Positions 55,462-64,000 of a stretch of 64,000 nt of DNA are shown piece by piece. Below the pieces are notes generated by a model that was not told the DNA's origin, ran no database searches, and was given only the letters and a program-made list of their open reading frames with translations. This DNA comes from Pseudomonas sp. N40(2020). GTDB lineage: Bacteria; Pseudomonadota; Gammaproteobacteria; Pseudomonadales; Pseudomonadaceae. How positions within the stretch are numbered: position 1 is the stretch's first letter; each line of letters begins with the position of its first letter. Where the stretch lies: NCBI RefSeq assembly GCF_014472415.1, contig NZ_JACSZV010000006.1, forward strand, positions 1-64,000, in the 5' to 3' direction. A program made the translations under genes and the position numbers.

Positions 55462-56835
55462 CTAAATCGTAGCTTTCCGACCAACTTCCGCTTGAGGTAC
55501 GCTCGCCATCAAATCCACATAACCGAATGAGTTCAGTTTGTCCTCGGATACAACCCGAAACATGATCGCATCCATGATTCGATGAGCGCAGCTTGGTTCC
55601 TGATTTGACCAGACACCGCCACCTACAAAGTAAACGCCCGGCAGCAAGCTCATCTGAAAAGAAAACTTTATATTAAAGTCACTTCCCGCACTCACAGGTT
55701 CAAAATAGGCACCATCCTCAGGAAAACGCTGACCTGTTACAACAGCGCCAGAAACGTTACGTATATGGATGCCCCAGAACGTTGCGTCAAAACTCTCGCT
55801 GAAATGGCCGGCTACCTGAATATGATAAGTGCTGCCAGCCTGCAGAACATTCACCTGACGTCCATCGGTATCAAGTATCGAGAACGACGTAATCTCGGCC
55901 CCTTGAGTGGGATAGATTGCAGTGGTTTCAGGCACCAGTCCCGAATCAAACGAATCCTCCGACACATCCACGGAGACAACACGAGGTTTTTGGGTGGTTT
56001 TCTGGAGATCAACGTTTTCTCCAGTTTTATCCGCTTCGATGTAGGCTTCAACCAGCCTTTTGTATTCCGCCTGTGGAGCATAAATAAGCTTTTGGTAGGC
56101 CCTTACCGCTTGAGGTGCCGCACCGTACATAAGCCGGGTGCCATGGTCGAGTAGCAAGGTTCTGTCACACAGTTCAATAATGCTCGAAGCCGAGTGCGAC
56201 ACGAACAAGATGGAGGTACCCTGGCTTTTCAGCTCCTCCATTCGTGCAAAGCATTTACGCTGAAACTTTTCGTCGCCAACGGCAAGCGCTTCATCAACAA
56301 TAAAGATGTCCGGATCAATCATTGCTTGAACGGCAAATGCCAATCGCACCACCATACCGCTTGAGTAACTTTTGACAGGCTGCTCGATAAACTCACCGAT
56401 GTCCGCGAAAGCCGCGATTTCATCGAAACGTTGATCGATCTCTTCCCGCGCCAGCCCAAGGACTGCGGCATTCATGTAAACGTTGTCGCGTCCAGTGAAG
56501 TCGGGATCGAAACCCGACCCCAACTCAAGCAAAGCAGCGATGCGCCCATGGGTTTTCACGGTGCCGGTCGTAGGGTTCAGCGTTCCACAAATCATCTGCA
56601 GAAGAGTGGACTTACCGCTGCCATTACAACCGATTATTCCGACCGTTTCGCCTCTCTTCACTTCGAAGGAAACATCACGCAGTGCCCAAAACTCTCGGTA
56701 GAACCGACTAGGTTGCATACGTGCCGTGGCCTGTAGGCGAGGCACAATAAATTGCTTGAGCCGATCACGCGGCTGATCGTAGATTTCGTAGCACTTGCTC
56801 AGGTTCTCAACCTTAATCGCGACTTCAGAGGACAT
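55462..56835 (-). CDS. wzt: O-antigen ABC exporter ATPase Wzt with carbohydrate-binding domain
   Basis: Wzt, 457 residues. The N-terminal ATPase has Walker A GCNGSGKST (69-77), the variant signature KSYSSGMVVRLAFA and Walker B FIVDEALAVGD, as in polysaccharide exporters. Residues from about 290 to 457 form an extra domain (YPTQGAEITSFSILDTDG... and PGVYFVGGGVW) equal to the Wzt C-terminal sugar-binding module, which in E. coli O8/O9a recognises a chain-end modification. Its start overlaps the end of wzm by 11 bases. The export of the chain therefore probably needs a specific cap. Confidence 0.94.
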   Translation of the reverse strand: MSSEVAIKVENLSKCYEIYDQPRDRLKQFIVPRLQATARMQPSRFYREFWALRDVSFEVKRGETVGIIGCNGSGKSTLLQMICGTLNPTTGTVKTHGRIAALLELGSGFDPDFTGRDNVYMNAAVLGLAREEIDQRFDEIAAFADIGEFIEQPVKSYSSGMVVRLAFAVQAMIDPDIFIVDEALAVGDEKFQRKCFARMEELKSQGTSILFVSHSASSIIELCDRTLLLDHGTRLMYGAAPQAVRAYQKLIYAPQAEYKRLVEAYIEADKTGENVDLQKTTQKPRVVSVDVSEDSFDSGLVPETTAIYPTQGAEITSFSILDTDGRQVNVLQAGSTYHIQVAGHFSESFDATFWGIHIRNVSGAVVTGQRFPEDGAYFEPVSAGSDFNIKFSFQMSLLPGVYFVGGGVWSNQEPSCAHRIMDAIMFRVVSEDKLNSFGYVDLMASVPQAEVGRKATI

Positions 56836-57643
56836 CAGCAAATCCTTTACGTGTTTTCTGGAACCAGGCAAAACCCAACCAGGCAATGCAAGTAGTGGCG
56901 ATCCAATAGATTCCCAATATTTCAAAATTCGGCAATTTGCCCCAGAACAAAACATCCCGGGTCATCTCGATCGCTGGCGTCAGCGGATTAAGGTACAGCA
57001 GATGACGGTATGCCTCGGGAAGCGCAGTCGCTGGATAGAAAATCGGACTCAGGAACATCAGAACAGTTGTCAAAATACCTATGAATTGAGACACGTCGCG
57101 CAGGTAAACGCCCAGCGAAGCCAAGGCCCAACTGACGCCCATGATGAACATTATAAAAGGGATGACGATCAGCGGCAGGTAAAAGGCCGTTGCATGTGGC
57201 ATGCCGAAAAATATCCCGTAGGCTATGAACCATACACCGAGACTGATGGCGGCATGAAACAACGCTGAACCCAACACCACTACCGGAAGGATCTCAAGCG
57301 GATAAACAACTTTTTTCACGAAATTGACCTTACCAAGAATCAGGCCAGGAGCACGGTTAATACACTCGGAAAAAAGGTTGAAAATGATCAATCCCGCAAA
57401 CAGGATGAGAGCAAATTCGGTCTTCGAGTCGCTGTCCACACTCCACCGGGCACGAAGCACGGCACTGAATACAAAAGTGTAAACCGCGAGCATCAGCAGC
57501 GGATTAAAAAACGACCAAAGCAGCCCCATCGCAGAACCGCGGTACCTGCCGAGCACCTCCCGAATTGTCGACGCTTTGATCAGAGCAGCGTTGCGCCAGA
57601 GACTGACGAACATTTCCAATGGGTTGGCAGAGAACTGGCGCAT
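56825..57643 (-). CDS. wzm: O-antigen ABC exporter permease Wzm
   Basis: Wzm, 272 residues, with six membrane helices of the ABC-2 polysaccharide exporter class. REVLGRYRGSAMGLLWSFFNPLLMLAVYTFVFS and SPIFYPATALPEAYRHLLYLNPLTPAIEMTRDVLF are characteristic. With Wzt it carries undecaprenyl-linked O-chains across the inner membrane, meaning that this locus uses the ABC-transporter route and not Wzy polymerisation. ATG 57643 is preferred to the TTG before it. It is the first gene of a wzm-wzt-giant protein series. Confidence 0.94.
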   Translation of the reverse strand: MRQFSANPLEMFVSLWRNAALIKASTIREVLGRYRGSAMGLLWSFFNPLLMLAVYTFVFSAVLRARWSVDSDSKTEFALILFAGLIIFNLFSECINRAPGLILGKVNFVKKVVYPLEILPVVVLGSALFHAAISLGVWFIAYGIFFGMPHATAFYLPLIVIPFIMFIMGVSWALASLGVYLRDVSQFIGILTTVLMFLSPIFYPATALPEAYRHLLYLNPLTPAIEMTRDVLFWGKLPNFEILGIYWIATTCIAWLGFAWFQKTRKGFADVL

Positions 57644-58417
57644 CAAGCAAAAACCTCAGCAAAAAAAAATGCAGGTCGGCACGCATACCGAGCCGCGAGC
57701 GTGGGGGTCATACCCAAGGAGAAAAAGCAGAAGCTTCGATGGAAAATACCGCGTTCCTCTGCGTACGGCTCGAGGTACGTCGGCGTGTAGCTGTACATAA
57801 TCAGGGGATTCCATTCATGAGAGAAAACGATTCCTTGGGAAAAACAGTCCGATCTACTGCTGCGCCGCAAATTAGACCAACTGACTCCAGGGGTACCGTT
57901 AGTCGCATAGAAAAGAGGGCGTGGCAAAACTGTTCCTTCCTCAAAACCGCATGACAGCGGGGCGGTGACAACCATGGCCGGAATAAAAACCGACTATACC
58001 TTTCCAGGCAGCAGGTCGGAGCGATGGCATGGTTTGAACCCTTCGCCCTGCAGCCCAGCGTGACAAATCCGACGACTAAAAATCAGACAACTGGCCCATG
58101 ATCATGGAGGTCAATATTCTGTCGGATGATATCACTCAATACGACATAGAAACACGGGTTTTCCCTTGGCAATACGTCTGCCGGATGTAGACACATGGCC
58201 CGAAGAAACGCGCAAATTTTACCCGATTGTTTATCGCCCAAAGCGAGGGAATTTCATAGGTAAACCACAAGCGTCTGCGCGATAACACAAGAAGACCAAA
58301 CCCTATCGGCACCCAGTCAAAAAAATTAAATCGTGAGCGCCTGGCCATTCGCAAAAATAAAAAAGCTGCCTGAAAAGGCAGCTTCTCCTGGATACCAAGA
58401 CTAACCAATCTAGAAAA
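57644..58417. other. Gene-poor gap before wzm
   Basis: This 774-base stretch has no frame I accept. The two longest frames on the minus strand (57643-57975 and 58136-58408) lack a ribosome site or any recognisable motif. The region holds the wzm promoter and, at its right end, the terminator of the double-GT2 gene. Confidence 0.5.
58359..58384 (-). terminator. Terminator of the double-GT2 gene
   Basis: AAGCTGCC (58363-58370) pairs with GGCAGCTT (58377-58384) around TGAAAA. On the minus strand it is followed by a T-rich run. Confidence 0.85.
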
Positions 58418-60340
58418 TCACTGGTAACGTTCGCAAGACTTCAGTGCGCGACTCTTGGCAACAAGATAGGCATCATGAAGCTGCTTGTGGCGAGCAACCC
58501 TCACGTCCGACTGTGCAGGAGTTCTGAACAACGAGGTGGTCTTTGGAACATAGAAAAATTTATTCCTGTAAGCATAACGCAACCAGAGATTCCAGTCCTC
58601 AAGGTTGCTCATATCTGTTTCGAAGCCACCCCGTTCCAAATACAACTCACGCTCAAACATAATAGATTGAATCGGAATATAGTTATGATCCAGTAGCACC
58701 TCATAATCAAATGGCTGCTTAAACGAATCAGGCGTTTCATAACTAAGCTCTAAATAACGCCCGCCATTGTCATTGACCGTACCAACTTCCATAGCCAGCG
58801 AATAGGCCGCCACCGCTTCCTCATTCTTTAGCAGAGCCGCAACTAAAACTTCCACATGATCAGCAAAAAGCAAATCGTCATCATCCAGAAAAATGCAATA
58901 CTTGCCTGAGGCCATTTCCAGACCATAGTTTCCGGTTACCGAGCGCCCTACTTTTTCCAACCCAAAAAAACGCACATTGCGCCCTTCAGAAAACGGAGTA
59001 TTTTCGACAAGCGACTTCATTGTCGTTCCTCCATCTTCAACTACAATCAGCTCAATATGAGGATACGTCTGATTCAGCACCGACATGATCGACTGCCTCA
59101 AAAACTCATCCCTCTTCTGATAAGTGCGCGTGACAATAGTGACTAACGGCTGCACGTCAAAAGTTTCGCCAACATTCCAAAAAGCCCCTTCCCTGATCAT
59201 CTCGTAGTCAAATCCCCGGAAGGGAAAGCTGACATTCTTTTGCAGTCCTTTTCCCGCCAGGAAACAAGGTGTCTTTTTTATCAAACGGAAGAGACTGCCC
59301 ACCACATCTCGACGGGATCCCGGATATACCTGCGGCCTGAGCAGCAACAAAAACTGCAATGCAATACCACCCACCTTGTCGATAAAATTGCCGTAACGCA
59401 GCCGCAGGTAAGCATTCGCCAAAGTGCTGCCGGTAAATTGAAGCGGCTTTATCTGATTCTCGTGCTCATAGGTGTAGTGATAAACCATTGCGCCAGGACA
59501 ATATTTAAGTCGGTACCCGTAAGACCGGAATCGATAGGATAATTCGACATCCTCCCCGTACATAAATATCTGACGCTCATACCCTCCTAGCTGAACATAA
59601 GCAGCACGACGAATCAATATACAAGCATGTGAGGACCAGTTGGTTTCGAGCGTCACCGGATCGTAATATTTTGGGTGTTCAAAAGGCGCCTGCCTCATCT
59701 CCCAGGACGCTACATCGTCCTGCCCTGACGCTAAAGCCATGCCGACAACTTTCTCTAGCGCATCCACCGAAAACTGAATATCGATATTGCTCACCAGAAA
59801 ATAATCCGCCGACCCCAGGGAAATGGCTCGATCATGTCCGGCGCCAAACCCTATATTTTCTCCCCGTGTAATGCTGAAGCATCCAAAGAGGTCGGCACAA
59901 CGGGTCTTCCAACCTTCAAGTTGAGCAACCGTATTATCCGAAGATCCGTTATCTACAAAAAACAAATTCAGCTTTTCACAAGGATAGTTTTGCGCTTTCA
60001 AAGACTCGAAGAAACCGTCAACCCATTTTCCGCTGTTGTAGGTAACGATTGATATATCGACAGCCGGTTGCTCGCCACTACCTAGGCCAGGTAAGGCATA
60101 CGAAAAACGACGCTCCGCTAATGCCTGGAGTGCCTTCAAATTGTTCTTGGAATCAATCACAGCAAAAAGACACGAGCGAACCCTGCGCGAAAATAGCCCG
60201 ACTCGCACTCGAAGACTCGCCAAAAAAGGAAATTTCTGATACAGCGGCCGAAGGGCCGCTTTTGGGTTCGAGAGTAACTGGCGCGACCCTGTCAGGAAGC
60301 AGCTGAAAAACGATTTTTTCGAAGACCTCATACCGAGCAA
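58418..60340 (-). CDS. Protein with two GT2 glycosyltransferase domains
   Basis: A 640-residue protein with two GT2 domains. The first (about 94-330) has VDISIVTYNSGKW, VDNGSSDNT and RGENIGFGAGHD, followed by MYGEDVELSYRFRSYG, which is typical of rhamnosyltransferases of the WbbL type. The second (398-600) has LVTIVTRTYQKRDEFL, VVEDGG and the metal motif LDDDDLL. It could add two successive sugars. The start is either TTG 60340, with AGGA four bases upstream, or ATG 60331. It is a single-gene unit with its own terminator and a 267-base A+T-rich leader. Confidence 0.9.
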   Translation of the reverse strand: MLGMRSSKKSFFSCFLTGSRQLLSNPKAALRPLYQKFPFLASLRVRVGLFSRRVRSCLFAVIDSKNNLKALQALAERRFSYALPGLGSGEQPAVDISIVTYNSGKWVDGFFESLKAQNYPCEKLNLFFVDNGSSDNTVAQLEGWKTRCADLFGCFSITRGENIGFGAGHDRAISLGSADYFLVSNIDIQFSVDALEKVVGMALASGQDDVASWEMRQAPFEHPKYYDPVTLETNWSSHACILIRRAAYVQLGGYERQIFMYGEDVELSYRFRSYGYRLKYCPGAMVYHYTYEHENQIKPLQFTGSTLANAYLRLRYGNFIDKVGGIALQFLLLLRPQVYPGSRRDVVGSLFRLIKKTPCFLAGKGLQKNVSFPFRGFDYEMIREGAFWNVGETFDVQPLVTIVTRTYQKRDEFLRQSIMSVLNQTYPHIELIVVEDGGTTMKSLVENTPFSEGRNVRFFGLEKVGRSVTGNYGLEMASGKYCIFLDDDDLLFADHVEVLVAALLKNEEAVAAYSLAMEVGTVNDNGGRYLELSYETPDSFKQPFDYEVLLDHNYIPIQSIMFERELYLERGGFETDMSNLEDWNLWLRYAYRNKFFYVPKTTSLFRTPAQSDVRVARHKQLHDAYLVAKSRALKSCERYQ

Positions 60341-60607
60341 TTTATCCTATAAAACGACTTTTCAATTTTGAATATTTTGAACTGTATACCGCTTGACTGC
60401 GAAACTTCGAGTCTTTGATCCTGCGTAAAAACCGTCCATCAGTTTGAATAATTTCATTTATTCAAGAGCGCTCAATCAGCATCCAATGCGTTATCTTTCA
60501 ACATAACCGGCAAATATACGACTGTCATCGATTACTTTCCAGACAGGACTGGCCCGGTTTACCTCCTTGAGGATTCGTCACCTACCCAAAACGGAGGAGT
60601 CGCGCGG

Positions 60608-61627
60608 TTATCCTGGAATTTCCAACATGCCGGCGTTGTATTTTTTTGCAACGAACACCAGTGGAATATAAGCAACGAGAAGCGCCACGACACCAGGAAG
60701 CACACCGATTGCAGTCAAGAGAGCAAGCGGCGCTAGCCAAAGCAGATTGATCGCCAATACGCCATAGACGACTATCTTGTGGCTTCCATAGTGACGAGAG
60801 GCATATTGATAAGCGTGGCTTCGGTGCGCCTCGTAAATTTTATCCCCACGAAGCAGGCGCTGCGCGAGTGTCCATGTAGCATCCACAATGAACACCCCCA
60901 ACAATATCAGCCAGCACCAGAGTAATTCCGGGTCCTTAGCACACGCGATTATCGTCAGCAGCCCAATAATCAAGCCAAGAAAACCACTGCCGGCGTCCCC
61001 CATAAAAATCCTGGCGGGAGGAAAATTCCAACATAGAAAACCCCAGACAGCACCGGCCAACAATAAAGGCAACCACGCCAACTCCAGGTGCCCACTCACC
61101 CAGTAGACGAGACAAGCGGACAAGCAGACAGTGATAGCCTCTACACTTGCCAACCCATCAATTCCGTCCATGAAGTTGTACAGGTTGAGCATCCAGACGA
61201 GATAGATAGAAAAGAACAAACTGGTAAACCACTTCCAATCGAGCAGCCAACCGAGCAGTGATATCTGCACTCCCGAGCCTAACCAATACAAGGCCCAGCC
61301 AGCTGCCAGGAAATGTCCGAGAAGCCGCCATTTGGCCGCAACATGCCCATGATCATCCGCGAACCCCAAAATCGCGACCAAAGCGCCGGCTCCAGACAAT
61401 CCGGCCATCGCGGGGAAGTCGATCAACTGCGTGTAATACGACACGGGCAGCATCACCAGAAAGGAAACAACTATTGCGACGCCCCCACCTCGCGGGGTGG
61501 GCAGAGTGTGAGAACTTCGTGAGTTTGGAACATCGATCAGGCTATTGGCCAAGGCATAGCGTCGCAAGACATATGTCAGCAAGAGCGAAACCACGAATAC
61601 TGAAAGCAACAGCACACAAAACATCAT
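60608..61627 (-). CDS. wbpL: Initiating sugar-phosphate transferase, WbpL-like
   Basis: A 339-residue integral membrane enzyme of the WecA/MraY/WbpL family with about ten helices. It starts O-antigen synthesis by moving GlcNAc-1-P or FucNAc-1-P to undecaprenyl phosphate. The conserved metal and nucleotide motifs are LGFADDHGHV, NLYNFMDGIDGLASVE, FMGDAGSGFLG and YEAHRSHAYQ. Its ATG overlaps the stop of the upstream epimerase gene by four bases (ATGA). Specificity is inferred from the locus type. Confidence 0.93.
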   Translation of the reverse strand: MMFCVLLLSVFVVSLLLTYVLRRYALANSLIDVPNSRSSHTLPTPRGGGVAIVVSFLVMLPVSYYTQLIDFPAMAGLSGAGALVAILGFADDHGHVAAKWRLLGHFLAAGWALYWLGSGVQISLLGWLLDWKWFTSLFFSIYLVWMLNLYNFMDGIDGLASVEAITVCLSACLVYWVSGHLELAWLPLLLAGAVWGFLCWNFPPARIFMGDAGSGFLGLIIGLLTIIACAKDPELLWCWLILLGVFIVDATWTLAQRLLRGDKIYEAHRSHAYQYASRHYGSHKIVVYGVLAINLLWLAPLALLTAIGVLPGVVALLVAYIPLVFVAKKYNAGMLEIPG

Positions 61628-62586
61628 TTTATTTGAGCATCCAGGTAGTGCCTGACCGTCTGAAGAATTGCACGATCCACACTCACTGGAGGCGACCATC
61701 CGAGAACCGAGCGGGTTCTGGCAATATCAACTTCGAGAGAATCAAAAAGGCGCTGAGCTATGAGATTCTTGCCGAGCAATATCAGCAAACCCTTCAGCAT
61801 CCAGATCGGGACAGGGATCAACAATGTTGGGCGATCAAGCGACTTTTTTATCACTTTCAGCAACTGGGTAGTCGAAATAGTCACACCATCACTGACTAGA
61901 AAAGTATTACCCGGGGCAGCGGGATGATCAACGCAATGAACAATCAAATCCACCAGATTACCTAGCGAAACCAAGCTGCGGCTATTGGCTACCCCCCCCA
62001 ATGGCAGCGGAAAACCCTTGTCCAACCAGCTCATCATGCTCAAGAAGTTGGCTTTCACCCCGGGACCGTATACCAGCGGCGGACGTATAATCACCAGCTC
62101 CATACCGGTATCCAGACTGATTTCTCGCAAGCGCTGCTCCGCCTCATGCTTGGAATGCGCGTATGGATCATGAGGAGCCGGAGCATCGTCGTACTTGAAA
62201 GGAGCCCCACTCACGGTACGCTCACCGTTCACCTTTATCGAACTGATAAATATGAAGCGCTTGACACCCGCCGCAGCTGCTTTGAGCGCCAAAGCAACGG
62301 TGCCCTCCACATTTACTTTTCGAAACTCGGCCAATGCATCCTGCGCGACCTCGTTCATAACATGAACGCGAGCTGCGCAATGGATTACAACTTGAATTCC
62401 GTCCAGGGCCGGCAGCTGCGAATGCCCGCCTAACGGACAGTTCAATACTCGACAAAGCCCCGATAAGCGCGAGGCACGGCGAACGGCGGCAATGGGGGTA
62501 AACTTGCGATCGAGTAGCAGGCGCATCACTACCCCCTCACCAACGAAACCCGAAGCCCCTGTGACTAAAACGTTCGGTGAGTTCAT
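61624..62586 (-). CDS. Nucleotide-sugar epimerase/reductase (WbpV/WbpK type)
   Basis: A 320-residue extended SDR. NAD(P) is bound by VTGASGFVGEGVVMRL, the catalytic tyrosine and lysine are in DPYAHSKHEAE, and RPPLVYGPGVKANF follows. The style is that of the epimerases paired with WbpL in Pseudomonas O-antigen loci, which prepare the WbpL substrate (QuiNAc or FucNAc nucleotide) from the product of WbpM. Four-base overlaps join it to genes on both sides. Confidence 0.9.
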   Translation of the reverse strand: MNSPNVLVTGASGFVGEGVVMRLLLDRKFTPIAAVRRASRLSGLCRVLNCPLGGHSQLPALDGIQVVIHCAARVHVMNEVAQDALAEFRKVNVEGTVALALKAAAAGVKRFIFISSIKVNGERTVSGAPFKYDDAPAPHDPYAHSKHEAEQRLREISLDTGMELVIIRPPLVYGPGVKANFLSMMSWLDKGFPLPLGGVANSRSLVSLGNLVDLIVHCVDHPAAPGNTFLVSDGVTISTTQLLKVIKKSLDRPTLLIPVPIWMLKGLLILLGKNLIAQRLFDSLEVDIARTRSVLGWSPPVSVDRAILQTVRHYLDAQIK

Positions 62587-63506
62587 TTAACTTTTTTCCT
62601 GACGATCGCCGTTGTCCAGCAGATAAGGAAAAAAAATATCTTGTCACGAACGCGCCGCCGACAACGCCAAGCACTTAGAGAGAGCCTAAGCAACTGCCTG
62701 CGCCGCAAGCAAAACCATGACTGAACAAAGGGATCGGGGTACTTACCCACCAGCTCGGCGATGAGTTGTACCTGGGAAAACCACCAACCGTCATGAATCG
62801 TTTTATAGCGTACCGCGAGCGAATTGATGCCGATGTTTGCACCAACCTGATTACGCTCATGCTGACGATATAGCATGGCAGGGACGGGATCAGTAAACCA
62901 ACGAAAGCCATTACTTCTAGCAAATGCGTAGCAGTACCAGTCATGTAGACTGACGCCCTGCAATGCTTGCCAATGAAGACATACCGCCGCTTTTAGATTC
63001 GTGGCCAGTCGATGATTGAGGACGTAAGTACAACCTGGCCCCGCAGCCTCGAACAGAAAATCCCAGGCAACTTGAGGCTGCGCCTTGTCAATCAGATGAG
63101 TTTTCCCACCCTCCCAGAACGCAACGACATTACTCGAATAACCATCCACCTTCAATTCGTTGAGCTTTTCGTGCGCTCGGCGGAGCTTATTGTTATCCCA
63201 AATATCATCTTGATCTGCAAAGGCGATCAAATCGTAGCCGTCAAAATCTACGTCACGGATCAACCTGAAAAAATTACGCGAAGCACCGCCAAAGCTACCG
63301 GCTGGCGGCAAGACGATTACACGGGGGTGAACAAGACCATACTGAGCGCACCAAGCCTCAGTGCCGTCGGTTGAAGGGTCAATACTGACGAACACCTGCA
63401 CATCGACCCCGGACTGCTCAAGAATCGAGGCCATCTGCTCCTCAATCCATTGCATACCATTAAAGGCAGCCAGTAAAACTGCAACCTTGGGATGTTTCAC
63501 TGGCAT
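62583..63506 (-). CDS. GT2 family glycosyltransferase
   Basis: A 307-residue glycosyltransferase of the RfbN/rhamnosyltransferase-like type. The start VAVLLAAFNGMQWIEEQMASIL, SIDPSTDGTEAWC and the metal motif AFADQDDIWDNNKL are evident. The C-terminal part is rich in arginine and hydrophobic residues, so membrane association is likely. AGGA is upstream of the ATG at 63506; an earlier frame start at 63560 is not favoured. Overlap with the epimerase gene shows co-translation. Confidence 0.9.
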   Translation of the reverse strand: MPVKHPKVAVLLAAFNGMQWIEEQMASILEQSGVDVQVFVSIDPSTDGTEAWCAQYGLVHPRVIVLPPAGSFGGASRNFFRLIRDVDFDGYDLIAFADQDDIWDNNKLRRAHEKLNELKVDGYSSNVVAFWEGGKTHLIDKAQPQVAWDFLFEAAGPGCTYVLNHRLATNLKAAVCLHWQALQGVSLHDWYCYAFARSNGFRWFTDPVPAMLYRQHERNQVGANIGINSLAVRYKTIHDGWWFSQVQLIAELVGKYPDPFVQSWFCLRRRQLLRLSLSAWRCRRRVRDKIFFFLICWTTAIVRKKVK

Positions 63507-63563
63507 ACAGATCCTGTTAAAAGCTGTTCGAGCGTTGCCGCCGAAAAAGGCGAAGAACACCTT

Positions 63564-64000
63564 TTAATGAGAAGGTGCATCCAGCAGCTTCTGCAGATAC
63601 TGACCATAGCCAGTCTTTTTCAGCGCATCAGCCTGACGGGCTAATTGCTCTGTGGAGATCCAGCCGTTGTGAAAGGCAATTTCCTCGAGGCAAGCCACCT
63701 TCAGTCCTTGGCGCTGTTCGATCGTGTGCACGAAGTGACTTGCTTCCAGTAACGAGTCATGAGTACCCGTATCGAGCCATGCAAATCCACGCCCCAGCAT
63801 CTCGACGCTCAGGGTTTTGCGTTCCAGATAGGCGCGGTTTACATCAGTGATTTCCAACTCACCGCGATCCGAAGGCTTAATATTCTTGGCTATTTCTACA
63901 ACGTCATTGTCATAAAAATACAGGCCAGTGACTGCATAGTTAGACTTCGGCTTCAGTGGTTTTTCTTCGATACTCAAGGCGCGCCCGGAAGCGTCAAACT
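63564..64000 (-). CDS. rmlA: Glucose-1-phosphate thymidylyltransferase RmlA (5' part outside window)
   Basis: The C-terminal 145 residues of RmlA, cut by the right edge. [53 protein letters not shown] and [13 protein letters not shown] are unmistakable. RmlA makes dTDP-glucose, the first step to dTDP-L-rhamnose. Rhamnose then serves the O-antigen and also EarP, encoded at 6.3 kb. The gene heads or belongs to a rml operon outside the window. Confidence 0.96.
   Translation of the reverse strand, partial: FDASGRALSIEEKPLKPKSNYAVTGLYFYDNDVVEIAKNIKPSDRGELEITDVNRAYLERKTLSVEMLGRGFAWLDTGTHDSLLEASHFVHTIEQRQGLKVACLEEIAFHNGWISTEQLARQADALKKTGYGQYLQKLLDAPSH

Noticed and set aside
57643..57975. Frame of 110 codons before wzm
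   Set aside because: No ribosome site, no motif, and irregular composition; it is more likely leader DNA.
58136..58408. Frame of 90 codons overlapping a terminator
   Set aside because: It runs across the terminator hairpin of the double-GT2 gene and has no recognisable feature.

Overview
The window is a G+C-rich chromosomal segment from a fluorescent-group Pseudomonas. The evidence is the gene content and order: cysB beside a GreA/GreB-like gene, efp next to earP, oprI next to an L,D-transpeptidase, tesA divergent from a YbbA/YbbP-type exporter, a full kdpFABCDE set, and wbpM followed by a ComEA-like gene. Typical Pseudomonas palindromic repeats (REP/REPIN, core GAGCGAGCCTGCTCGC) are scattered between genes. 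I see no rRNA, tRNA, CRISPR array, insertion sequence or phage gene.

Layout. 0-5.6 kb: a YcaQ-like repair glycosylase, a DUF1127 protein, two LysR regulators around a TauE/SafE-type permease, and the ohrR-ohr organic peroxide pair. 5.6-9.4 kb: efp, earP (EF-P arginine rhamnosylation), two small genes and cysB. 9.5-16.8 kb: a Usp protein, a 5'-nucleotidase, a ketopantoate-reductase-like gene, a thioredoxin-like gene, PilZ, a DAHP synthase, a GNAT protein, oprI and an L,D-transpeptidase. 16.8-30.2 kb: tesA/ybbA/ybbP, greB, doxX, a MltF-type lytic transglycosylase, tatD, a chemoreceptor, a thioesterase, CHAD, a lipoprotein and a patatin. 30.2-38.4 kb: kdpE-D-C-B-A-F on the minus strand, with a 29-codon kdpF. 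38.8-43.8 kb: an ethanolamine permease behind a sigma-54-type promoter, a TetR regulator, a KAS-II-like enzyme with an SDR, and ComEA.

From 43.9 kb to the right edge lies an O-antigen locus that looks more A+T-rich by eye than the rest. On the minus strand it has rmlA (cut by the window), a GT2, a nucleotide-sugar epimerase, a WbpL-like initiating transferase, a double-GT2 protein, Wzm, Wzt with a C-terminal sugar-binding extension, a 1641-residue multi-domain protein, another epimerase and wbpM. On the plus strand, embedded in it, is a three-gene unit: APS kinase (cysC), an FAD/NAD(P) oxidoreductase and an SGNH-like protein.

The most notable idea is that this locus may make a sulfated O-antigen. 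The 1641-residue protein begins with a PAPS-dependent sulfotransferase domain, then a coiled coil, four short repeat modules, a WbsX/GH99-like domain, a GT2 and a GT4. The local cysC would supply PAPS. The order cap enzyme, coiled coil, glycan-making domains resembles the terminator/ruler logic of WbdD-type ABC-exported O-antigens, in which Wzt recognises a chain-end modification. This is a hypothesis built from domain recognition and gene context.
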